From contig JBBQXZ010000124.1 of NCBI GenBank assembly GCA_038209145.1, positions 1 through 12,889 of the forward strand: 12,889 nucleotides of DNA, in the 5' to 3' direction. This DNA comes from Lunatibacter sp038209145 (GTDB lineage Bacteria; Bacteroidota; Bacteroidia; Cytophagales; Cyclobacteriaceae). A program made the position numbers and the translations under genes. A model generated the notes under the pieces. That model did no database searches, was not told the origin of the DNA, and saw only the letters and a program-made list of their open reading frames with translations. Every line of letters starts with the position of its first letter. Within the stretch, counting starts at the first letter, position 1. This document shows, one piece after another, positions 6,859 to 12,889 of the stretch.

Positions 6859-7374
6859 TTACCAACCAACATATCCGGGAGCCTGAACGCCATTCACACG
6901 AAGGTAGACCAAACATTGCGCCCGGTGATGCGCTTGATGATCACGCAGGAGGTAAAAAATATTTTCCTTGGTCATGGATACTCCCCTAAACTCAATTGCT
7001 TCATCCAACTGCGAATCGGATGCATTGCGGATCAAATCCAGCACATAGCCGTTGGCTCGGTCTAGGATTTCCAGTACGGCTTCTTTTTTTAGGCTGTTGG
7101 CATCCTCTTTCAGGTAGAAGTTCTGACGATTTCCGGTAATAAGGGAGGTAAGTGAACTGATATTATCCGTTATATGAAGGAGTTGCTCTTGAAAAGACAT
7201 GGCTTCTGCTGTAGGTCTATAGCCATAGTTAGCTTCAGGCATGGCTTCTGCTACGGCTTTTGAATAATCCAAGTGCCGCTGCCAGACTCCTGCATAGTGC
7301 CCTTCAAAATATTCCTGCGCTTTCAAATCCGTTCCAGCCATAAGCAATAGCAACACTATCCATCGAAACACCAT
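6859..7374 (-). CDS. Exported DinB-family protein
   Basis: The 171-residue product begins with a signal peptide (VFRWIVLLLLMAGTDLKA, cleavage before Gln20), followed by a four-helix DinB fold. The metal-binding triad typical of the family is present: His67 in LLHITD, and His146 and His150 in RDHQAHHRAQ, corresponding to the usual HxxHHRGQ. Most DinB/YfiT-like proteins are cytoplasmic metal-dependent thiol transferases or have no known activity; a periplasmic form is less usual, though such proteins occur in Bacteroidota. The start is an ATG directly before the signal peptide. A sequence TAAGTTTA at 7407-7400 only weakly resembles a -7 element. It lies between the receptor gene and the broken Crp/Fnr gene on the same strand; co-transcription is not supported. 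The substrate is unknown. Confidence 0.85.
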   Translation of the reverse strand: MVFRWIVLLLLMAGTDLKAQEYFEGHYAGVWQRHLDYSKAVAEAMPEANYGYRPTAEAMSFQEQLLHITDNISSLTSLITGNRQNFYLKEDANSLKKEAVLEILDRANGYVLDLIRNASDSQLDEAIEFRGVSMTKENIFYLLRDHQAHHRAQCLVYLRVNGVQAPGYVGW

Positions 7375-7505
7375 ACATCAATTATTATTAGGATTGCAAT
7401 AAACTTAACTTTTGATAAAAAACCAATAGGGGCTTTCCAGAAAAAAGAAATTACCGACTACTTTGTCGTAAAGAGTTAGCCTTAAGCAAAAATCGAATTC
7501 AACAA

Positions 7506-7622
7506 ATGTGTACCGTATTCTATATTCCCCTCGCACACGGTTATTTACTTGCCTAAAGCAGGGATGAACGCATTCATAGGGAAAGCCTTCCCCCAAGGTT
7601 TTGGATTAACCTAGAGATTTAC
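7506..7622 (+). pseudogene. NRDE-family (TANGO2-like, DUF833) N-terminal fragment
   Basis: From the ATG at 7506 the plus strand reads MCTVFYIPLAHGYLLA, stop, SRDERIHRESLPPRFW. This matches the N-terminus of NRDE-family Ntn-hydrolase-like proteins, which begin MCTV with Cys2 as the presumed nucleophile and carry the eponymous N-R-D-E motif about 20 residues in, followed by a Pro-Pro-(Lys/Arg) turn. Here the codon before the motif is TAA (7554-7556), one change from a serine codon (TCA), and the motif itself is SRDE. Similarity fades after about 7605, and within 30 bases the sequence becomes the end of a broken Crp/Fnr gene on the other strand. Roughly 200 C-terminal residues are therefore missing. 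This is a truncated, nonsense-mutated relic; the 3' boundary is approximate. The minus-strand open frame at 7405-7596 is its shadow. Confidence 0.65.
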
Positions 7623-7635
7623 TTGGAGCCTGAGG

Positions 7636-8305
7636 TCATAGTTTTTCGATGTCCTTAACTAGAATTCTTTTTCTACTGTAACTGATAATGTTATTTTTCT
7701 CCAATTCATTGAAAACAGTAGAGACAATTTGCCTGCTGGCAGCTGTCAATTTGTCCATTTCCTGGTGTGTAAGGCGGGTTTCAATCTCCCATTGACTATT
7801 TTATCCCGAGATCTTTCTCCCAAAATCGTAGGCCATTTCACTGATAAAGCTTCGGATTCTTTGTTCTGAGCTCTTAAAAATAATGTTTTCCAACATGTTT
7901 TGAATCTTTTTTAGGCGTAACCCCATAAATTTGGTAACCTGAAAGTTCAATGCCATGTTTTGCTGCATCATTTTTTCAAAATGATCCGTTCTGATTTTGC
8001 ATATCAAAGCATTCTCGGTAACGATAGCTATCTCATCTCTTCTACCCTGATATATGAGCGATAATTCTCCGAAAACCTCACTAAGCCTAAAATGACCTCT
8101 TTGCCATCTTCTGAAAGTCTGGATATTTTAACTTTCCCTTTTTTTAGTATATACACATGATTGGCCTCATCATCCGAGAGGTAGATCACTTGTTTTTCAG
8201 GCACCTCACGCATCACCGTATGGCCATCCATCTCTTGCATTTCTTTCGGAGAAAGCATTTGAAACATACTGAAGTTTTCAAAAACCAAATCTTGCTTTTT
8301 TGCAT
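7636..8305 (-). pseudogene. Crp/Fnr-family transcriptional regulator, broken by two indels and a stop
   Basis: Joined across lesions, the minus strand encodes a complete Crp/Fnr protein of about 220 residues: a cyclic-nucleotide-binding-like barrel (EKQVIYLSDDEANHVYILKK, then GEVFGELSLIYQG in another frame), a dimerisation helix (MICKIRTDHFEKMMQQ onward) and an HTH_Crp (RLTHQEMDKLTAASRQIVS, ending ISYSRKRILVKDIEKL). The lesions are: (a) an ATG at 8305 that joins the body only if the A6 run (plus 8296-8301) had seven bases, otherwise a TTG at 8288 must serve; (b) a missing G near 8081, which changes LGEVFGE to another frame; (c) an in-frame TAA at 7803-7801 between the barrel/helix and the HTH. 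As sequenced, no DNA-binding product can be made. The family is certain; whether indels (a) and (b) are real or sequencing errors is not. Confidence 0.85.
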
Positions 8306-8392
8306 ATTTTGATACCTTTCCTATGGATTTAAAAGTTCGTGATAATCGCTATCCTTCAAGAAGGGAAAAGAGGATCACGTATAACACCCCGT

Positions 8393-9064
8393 CTACTGCC
8401 TGTTCATTTGTTCGGCAATTTTCACCAGTGTAGTTTCTACATATTCTGGATTTGTTCCTCCGGGATACAGTACCCTTCCCGATCTGGAAACAAATGCCGT
8501 TTGAATACCCACCCTTTGTGCCCCGAGAATATCCCAAGCATGTGCTGCCAGCAACATGGCTTTGTTTGCGGGAATTTGCATTTGATCCAGCACATGCAAA
8601 TAGGTGTCCGGATGGGGCTTAAATTTACCCGTGACCTCGACACTAAAAATCCTATCAAAAAACGGGGAGATTCCTGCGTAGTCGAATTGCTTTTGAACCA
8701 ACTCAAGGCTGCCATTGGTGAGTGCTATTATGGAATAGCCAGCGTGCCTGAACATTTCCAGTCCTTCAGGAACATCTTTATGGGCAGGAAGTGTACTCAT
8801 GAGGCTTAAAATCACATCCATTTCCGCTTCATTAACTTCTTTCTGGTATTCCTGTAAAACCATTTTCAAAGCTGACTTGCCAATGGTACCAAACGCTATG
8901 GAATTACCAGTTATCGATTCAATACACGAATAATGCAAAAGTAAGGAAAACCAATCCTTAAATGCATGCACACTCCCGGCTAGATCATTTACCCTGATTT
9001 TAATGGGTGACATATCCAGTAATGTCTCATTCACATCAAATATCAATAACTGGGGTTTTTCCAA
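8393..9064 (-). CDS. Type II haloacid-dehalogenase-like hydrolase
   Basis: The 223-residue product carries all HAD motifs in order: motif I FDVNETLLD with nucleophile Asp10, motif II ALTNGS (Thr116-Asn117), Lys149 in KFKPHPDTY, and motif IV AAHAWDILGA with Asp178. The cap region WFSLLLHYS and the AHAWD form of motif IV place it with the 2-haloacid dehalogenase (class II) subfamily, which removes halide from L-2-haloacids by forming an aspartyl ester; many members act on unknown substrates. Motif I has NET where the classical form has YGT, a known subfamily variant. The start is TTG at 9064, exactly where family members start (MxKPxLLIFD); no ATG lies upstream in frame. A TAATTTTG at 9139-9132 could be a -7 element, but lacks a -33 partner. 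The broken Crp/Fnr gene lies about 90 bases downstream on the same strand. Confidence 0.88.
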   Translation of the reverse strand: MEKPQLLIFDVNETLLDMSPIKIRVNDLAGSVHAFKDWFSLLLHYSCIESITGNSIAFGTIGKSALKMVLQEYQKEVNEAEMDVILSLMSTLPAHKDVPEGLEMFRHAGYSIIALTNGSLELVQKQFDYAGISPFFDRIFSVEVTGKFKPHPDTYLHVLDQMQIPANKAMLLAAHAWDILGAQRVGIQTAFVSRSGRVLYPGGTNPEYVETTLVKIAEQMNRQ

Positions 9065-9399
9065 GGGTTTAGTATTTTGATTGCAATAATTAAAACTAAC
9101 AAAAACGACTGACTTACAGACATCCTCAAATCAAAATTAGGGCAATCTTTGAAATTGTCTTCTAACTGACAAAGGATCTGGATTTCATGGGTTAAATTAC
9201 TTTTTATAAAATCCGTAACCTATGTACTGGATCAGGGTAAAAATTCCCTTATTATCTATATCTTCAAAGAAACAAGAGGTTTTCCAGTTTTTAAACACAA
9301 ATAAAACTTAAGATATGTGCTTTTAAGTTCAATCACGCACCAATTTATTCGATTGTCCTATTGAACTTCCATTCTAAAAGACATATCACCAAAAATTCT
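9065..9399. other. Divergent intergenic region
   Basis: This region separates the haloacid-dehalogenase-like gene (minus) from the lipoprotein gene (plus). It contains a possible minus-strand -7 element, TAATTTTG (9139-9132), and an ATTGCAAT palindrome at 9080-9087, but no recognisable promoter for the lipoprotein. Open frames on either strand (about 40-60 codons, no starts) are not recognisable. I see no RNA gene or repeat. Confidence 0.35.
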
Positions 9400-10257
9400 A
9401 TGAAAAAGACAAACCCCATTTTAGCCATTTTTGCTATCCAAATTTTACTATCCTGCACCCCTTCTGGTGAAAATAGCTATACCCAAAAAAACTGGATCGA
9501 TGATCGGGTTAAGAAGACGGAGAATAAACTTGCCAGTTCTCCGGCGGGACAAAAAATGTGGAAAGCAATGGAGGCTCATGGGGGGCTGGCCAAATGGTAT
9601 GCCAACGGCCCGCTCCAATTTCACTTCAATTACCAGCCTCTGGATGGCAATACACCACGGAATACCATCCAAATTAGTGATAATTGGTCTGCCAAAGCAC
9701 GCCAAAAAATGGCCGTTGATACAAGTCTACAGTTTGGTTGGGACGGATCCAGGGCCTGGGCGCTACCTGAAGCTTCAAAAATTCCGTTTGATGCCCGTTT
9801 TTGGGCGCTCACGCCTTATTATTTTGTTGGAATTCCTTTCGTATTGGGAGATGAAGGCGTTAATCTTGAAGAATTAGGAGAAGGATCAATCGATGGAACC
9901 ATTTATGATTTGGTGAAGGCAACATTTGGAGAAGGTGTTGGAGATGCTCCCGATGATTTTTACATCATTTACCTGCATCTGGAGTCCGGAAGGGTTGCTG
10001 CCTATCGCTACGTGGTATCCTATCCGGCATATTTTCCAGATGGAGGGCATACTCCCGAAAAGATTATGGTCCTTGTAGATGAGCAGCAAGTCAATGGCAT
10101 AATCTTCCCAAAAGAATACCATACCTTCATGTGGGAAGATCAACAAAAGGGAACGTATGTAACCAATATATCACTTTCAGACCTATCCTTTTTACCAGAT
10201 CTTCCAAAAGACTACTTCGAAGCTCCTCAAGGAGCAGAAATGATCGAGAATATGTAG
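9400..10257 (+). CDS. Lipoprotein of unknown function (possibly DUF6503-like)
   Basis: The 285-residue protein starts with a lipoprotein signal, KKTNPILAIFAIQILLSC, with acylated Cys19, then a polar linker and a mixed alpha/beta body. The frame is open 13 codons further upstream to a TTG at 9361, but the ATG at 9400 directly precedes the signal and is preferred. Notable segments are KMWKAMEAHGGLAKW, GWDGSRAWALP, RFWALTPYYFVGIPFVLGDEG and EKIMVLVDEQQVNGIIFPKEY. The start AHGG...W and the alternation of strands recall Bacteroidota lipoproteins of the DUF6503 type and the half-barrel LolA/LppX fold, but this is from memory and weak. There is no obvious operon partner; the next intact gene is 311 bases downstream. 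Confidence 0.75.
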   Translation: MKKTNPILAIFAIQILLSCTPSGENSYTQKNWIDDRVKKTENKLASSPAGQKMWKAMEAHGGLAKWYANGPLQFHFNYQPLDGNTPRNTIQISDNWSAKARQKMAVDTSLQFGWDGSRAWALPEASKIPFDARFWALTPYYFVGIPFVLGDEGVNLEELGEGSIDGTIYDLVKATFGEGVGDAPDDFYIIYLHLESGRVAAYRYVVSYPAYFPDGGHTPEKIMVLVDEQQVNGIIFPKEYHTFMWEDQQKGTYVTNISLSDLSFLPDLPKDYFEAPQGAEMIENM

Positions 10258-10365
10258 GGTAAATCCTTTCGATTGTCCACAAAAAGACAACTTCACTATT
10301 TGTGGCAATAGGTTTGTTTATGTTATATATGTTGGCACTTGGGTAAAACACATGCGATATAAAAA

Positions 10366-10530
10366 ATGATGGAAGACTCAAGCTTTCTCCTTTCTACCAT
10401 GATTTGGGATATCTATTATTTAGGTAAGGTTCTTCATAAAAAATACGCAATGCTTCAAAGGAGCTACAATGTATTCATATATGGACTAAATATATCTGCC
10501 ATCACCTTTTCCCGAGCAGTAATAATTTGA
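10366..10530 (+). pseudogene. C-terminal fragment resembling Pycsar-type membrane effector (DUF5706)
   Basis: Within the 311-base gap a 54-residue frame (start ATG-ATG at 10366) reads MMEDSSFLLSTMIWDIYYLG, then KVLHKKYAMLQRSYNVFIYG and LNISAITFSRAVII. This closely resembles, as I remember the family, the C-terminal end of DUF5706 proteins, the membrane domain of Pycsar effectors and of some HD-domain proteins: a short Asp/Glu segment, a MI.D.Y.LG.VL..KY..L helix and a final hydrophobic helix. The preceding frame has a stop (10360) and the two N-terminal membrane helices are absent, so only the last quarter of a gene is left. The 108 bases before it are not recognisable, apart from a short hydrophobic frame (about 10290-10340). 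A TAGGTTTG at 10309-10316 lacks a -33 partner. It is a relic or, less likely, a tiny membrane peptide. Confidence 0.5.
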
Positions 10531-10568
10531 AGGATGAATCTATTTACAGCAAAAAAATACAATAAGCT

Positions 10569-11936
10569 ATGAAATTTGACGCAATCATTATTGGATCAGG
10601 ACAAGCAGGTAACCCGTTGGCATTTAAAATGGCCGCAATGGGTAAAAAAGTGGCACTCATTGAAAAAGAGCATTTGGGTGGCACCTGTCTAAACGTGGGA
10701 TGTACGCCCACCAAGACCTACGTGGCAAGTGCCCGCAGAATGTTTGAAATGCAGACCGGAGGAATGCTTGGTGTACACATTCCGGAAGGGACAAGACTTG
10801 ACCTGAGCCAGGTAAAGAAACGAAAAGACGAACTGATCAAAAAATCGGTTGAAGGGATAGCTTCGGGGATTGAAAAAAACCAGCACCTCACATTGATCAA
10901 AGGCACTGCCAGATTTACGGCGACGCATACCGTTGAAGTGAATGGCAAAGAACTGACTGCTGAGAAAATTTTTATCAATGTCGGAGCCAGGCCTTTTATT
11001 CCAGAAGATTTGAAAGGAGTGAATTTCCTAACCAACAAAAGTATTTTAGAGCTTGACAAATTGCCGGAGCATTTAATCATCGTTGGAGGAAGCTATATTG
11101 GTTTGGAGTTTGGGCAAATGTTCAAACGCTTTGGCAGCAAAGTGACCATTATAGAAAAAGAAGGCCGGATTATTTCCAAGGAGGATGATGATGTGTCCCA
11201 TGAAATACAAAAGGTAATGGAAAGAGAAGGCGTGGAATTCCGGTTGAATGCAGCATGCATCCAGGCTAGAGAAGAAAAAGACGGTAAGCTGATCGTTTCT
11301 GTAAAATGCGAAAACGGACCTCCTGAAGTCAGTGGGTCGCATTTGCTGGTGGCTGTTGGAAGGACCCCCAATACAGATGACCTTCGACTTGAAGCAGCAT
11401 CCATCAAAACGGACGAAAAGGGGTACATACAGGTAAACGATACCTTAGAAACCAATATCCCTAATGTTTATGCACTTGGGGATTGTAACGGAAAAGGTGC
11501 ATTTACACATACCGCATACAACGATTTTGAAATCGTTAATGCCAACCTGTTTGAACAGGGAACCCGAAAAGTAAGTGATCGTATACTTACTTATGGATTA
11601 TTCGTTGATCCACCTCTGGGCCGGGCAGGAATCACGCTAAAGGACGCAAAAGACAAAAAACTGAACGTTTCGGTAGGATACCGTGCCATGAACCGCATCG
11701 CCCGTGCGAAAGAAAAGGGCGAAACGGATGGATTTATTCGGGTAATCGTAGCAAATGAAACGAATAATATTATCGGGGCGACCGTGCTTGGAGTTGGCGG
11801 TGATGAAATTATTAGCAGCATTCTAAATGTAATGTATGCTAAGAGTCCTTACACTGTAATCAGAGATGGCGTATTCCCTCACCCAACAGTCTCTGAATTG
11901 ATTCCAACATTATTGGAAAAACTGACACCGGGATGA
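10569..11936 (+). CDS. FAD-dependent NAD(P)H-disulfide oxidoreductase (class I, mercuric-reductase-like, not MerA)
   Basis: The 455-residue flavoprotein has the FAD-binding GSGQAG (9-14), the redox-active disulfide GGTCLNVGCTPTKT (Cys40, Cys45), the NAD(P)-binding GGSYIGLEFG (173-182), the second FAD motif NVYALGDCNGKGAFTHTA (299 on) and a C-terminal dimerisation domain ending HPTVSELIPTLLE, with the catalytic His438 and Glu443. It therefore transfers electrons from NAD(P)H through FAD to a disulfide or similar acceptor. It is often annotated mercuric reductase, but it lacks both the N-terminal heavy-metal domain and the C-terminal Cys pair that delivers mercury; the CTPTK variant occurs in uncharacterised and RclA-like enzymes. 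It has the normal single-domain length. No mer genes are nearby; a DUF302 gene converges on it from the other strand. Confidence 0.9.
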   Translation: MKFDAIIIGSGQAGNPLAFKMAAMGKKVALIEKEHLGGTCLNVGCTPTKTYVASARRMFEMQTGGMLGVHIPEGTRLDLSQVKKRKDELIKKSVEGIASGIEKNQHLTLIKGTARFTATHTVEVNGKELTAEKIFINVGARPFIPEDLKGVNFLTNKSILELDKLPEHLIIVGGSYIGLEFGQMFKRFGSKVTIIEKEGRIISKEDDDVSHEIQKVMEREGVEFRLNAACIQAREEKDGKLIVSVKCENGPPEVSGSHLLVAVGRTPNTDDLRLEAASIKTDEKGYIQVNDTLETNIPNVYALGDCNGKGAFTHTAYNDFEIVNANLFEQGTRKVSDRILTYGLFVDPPLGRAGITLKDAKDKKLNVSVGYRAMNRIARAKEKGETDGFIRVIVANETNNIIGATVLGVGGDEIISSILNVMYAKSPYTVIRDGVFPHPTVSELIPTLLEKLTPG

Positions 11937-12033
11937 TCCAACAAACAATCTCAATATCCTTCTCCCCTTTCTTTAACCACATGCCCCGCATCTTGTTATA
12001 GGTACTTCTCAAAAGCGTTTTAAAAGGAAGGCT

Positions 12034-12105
12034 CTAAGAAAAGGAATGGGGAGCAAATAATGCCGAAAATACCAGGAAAATTGCCAGTCGATAAATAGTT
12101 TTCAT
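12034..12105 (-). pseudogene. Orphan signal-peptide ORF downstream of the DUF302 gene
   Basis: Starting at an ATG ten bases after the reconstructed DUF302 stop, the minus strand encodes MKTIYRLAIFLVFSALFAP followed by HSFS and a TAG. This is a textbook Sec signal peptide (basic start, hydrophobic core) with nothing to export. No other frame continues it convincingly before the convergent oxidoreductase gene. It is probably the start of a truncated exported-protein gene of the DUF302 operon; a functional small peptide is possible. Confidence 0.45.
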
Positions 12106-12115
12106 GTTTTCCAAA

Positions 12116-12889
12116 TTAATTACCATCAGCGGCTGAGTTGGTTAGATTTCCAAGGGCAGTGGCGATTTGCTGGATTTCCGCATCCCTTCCCGTAATCTGG
12201 TGACGTTTCTTTAAAAATCCGGATCATTATAGGAAAGTTGGACGGTCCCTTCGGCGTTTTGCCATACAAGAATTTTTTGTGGTAAGTCCAGGCCTATCGT
12301 TTGGGATTCCTGCATTAAGGGAGTGCCTAAATTGGGGTTTCCGAAAATTAAGACTTTTGTAGGTCTCAATTCCAGTCCCCTGCTTTCGGCATTTCCCTGG
12401 TGATCCAGCTCGGCCAAGATAGAAAGGTTCTCATTTGCAGAAATGGTACCTTTTAGACTTTGATAGGTTGCCTCAAAGTCCTGGGAACTCGTCACGGTTA
12501 CTACACCTTCATTCGCGGTGACAGCTTGAGAAATGCTACTGCTTATGTTATTCTGTATTGCGGCACTTACCAAGTTTTCCAGCGCACCGGAAATTTGGGA
12601 AAGGCTTTCTACTCCGTTTAAGGCATAACGGGATTCCAAATAGTCTGTACTGGTGTAGAGCGAAAAAACCTTGTTATTTTTTTTTGTAAAACAGCACTTT
12701 CTGAGGCAAGTCTAAACCCGCAAGCTGATTTTGCTGCATTAAAGGAGTACCCAGATTGGGATTTCCAAAAAAAATAATCCGGGTTTGCCCCAGCTCCATA
12801 CCGACAGATCCGGCATTTTGTGCGTGATCCAGTTCTGCCAGTATATTGATTTGGTCATTCTGCTCCAGTGCGGTTTTTAATGAAGTGTA
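12116..12889 (-). pseudogene. Tandem DUF302 protein, two homopolymer frameshifts, N-terminus beyond the window
   Basis: Two DUF302 domains follow each other on the minus strand. The first (12889 to 12674) reads INILAELDHAQNAG, FFGNPNLGTPLM and GLDLPQKVLFY; the second (within 12639-12211) reads LSILAELDHQGNAESRG, IFGNPNLGTPLM, GLDLPQKILVW and LSYNDPDF. Between them, NNKVFSLYTSTDYLESRY joins a helical linker. The A9 run (plus T9, 12677-12685) puts the linker in another frame; one base fewer restores it. After NDPDF a T5 run (plus 12213-12217) causes a second shift; one base more restores the tail KKRHQITGRDAEIQQIATAL and ends it at 12116. The shifts compensate, so the ancestral gene was intact recently or the runs are misread. 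DUF302 domains bind small ligands or metals; the function here is unknown, and no signal can be seen. Confidence 0.85.

Noticed and set aside
7405..7596. 63-codon minus-strand open frame starting at TTG
   Set aside because: The opposite strand carries the NRDE-family N-terminus, which explains the open frame; the minus-strand product has unusual Phe/Tyr/Cys content and no upstream signal.
8339..8809. 156-codon plus-strand open frame over the HAD gene
   Set aside because: Antisense to all HAD motifs; Cys- and His-rich without recognisable features.
9348..10278. 11-bp direct repeat TTCGATTGTCC flanking the lipoprotein gene (9348-9358 and 10268-10278)
   Set aside because: About 20 random 11-base matches are expected in a window of this size, and there is no transposase or terminal inverted repeat, so it is not treated as a target-site duplication.
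10309..10316. TAGGTTTG as a promoter for the oxidoreductase gene
   Set aside because: It matches TAnnTTTG but has no TTG at 17-23 bases upstream and lies about 250 bases before the start, across the DUF5706-like relic.
1..12889. CRISPR arrays, tRNA or rRNA genes, insertion sequences, integrase or attachment sites
   Set aside because: No regularly spaced repeats, no cloverleaf or rRNA-like stretches, no transposase or integrase motifs in any frame were seen by eye.

Overview
The window looks like chromosome of a Bacteroidota bacterium, probably Cytophagales/Cyclobacteriaceae-like. The support is an AT-rich sequence with few Shine-Dalgarno sites, a TonB-dependent receptor with an N-terminal carboxypeptidase-regulatory-like domain, a promoter of the Bacteroidota type (TTG, 20 bp, TAnnTTTG), short lipoprotein signal peptides, a tandem DUF302 protein, and single-domain Crp/Fnr and PAS-LuxR regulators. 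This placement is inference from gene content.

Layout. (1) 2-1914, plus strand: the C-terminal part of a CHAP-type cell-wall hydrolase, a peptidoglycan-binding-domain gene whose 5' end looks damaged, and a two-gene unit of a coiled-coil lipoprotein and an 84-residue helical protein. (2) 2138-2836, minus: an orphan PAS-like/LuxR regulator. (3) 3393-4119: a compact cassette consisting of an elaborate palindromic operator, a four-helix membrane protein, an overlapping 64-residue XRE-type repressor and a strong bidirectional terminator. (4) 4132-6630, minus: a FecA-like TonB-dependent receptor with a recognisable promoter that fixes its start. (5) 6859-9064: an exported DinB-like protein, a plus-strand relic of an NRDE-family gene, a broken Crp/Fnr regulator and a type II haloacid-dehalogenase-like enzyme. 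(6) 9400-11936, plus: a lipoprotein, a C-terminal relic resembling Pycsar-type (DUF5706) membrane effectors, and an FAD/NAD(P)H disulfide oxidoreductase. (7) 12034-12889, minus: an orphan signal peptide and a tandem DUF302 protein with two frameshifts.

The most striking overall property is the density of damaged genes. The Crp/Fnr gene has two apparent indels plus an in-frame stop. DUF302 has two homopolymer frameshifts. NRDE and DUF5706 survive only as fragments, and the peptidoglycan-binding gene lacks a good start. Either this is a decaying, rearranging accessory stretch, or part of the damage (the homopolymer indels) is sequencing error; the in-frame stops and large truncations argue that at least some is real. 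The best candidate for an intact, self-contained and little-described unit is the operator, membrane protein and XRE cassette at 3393-4052.
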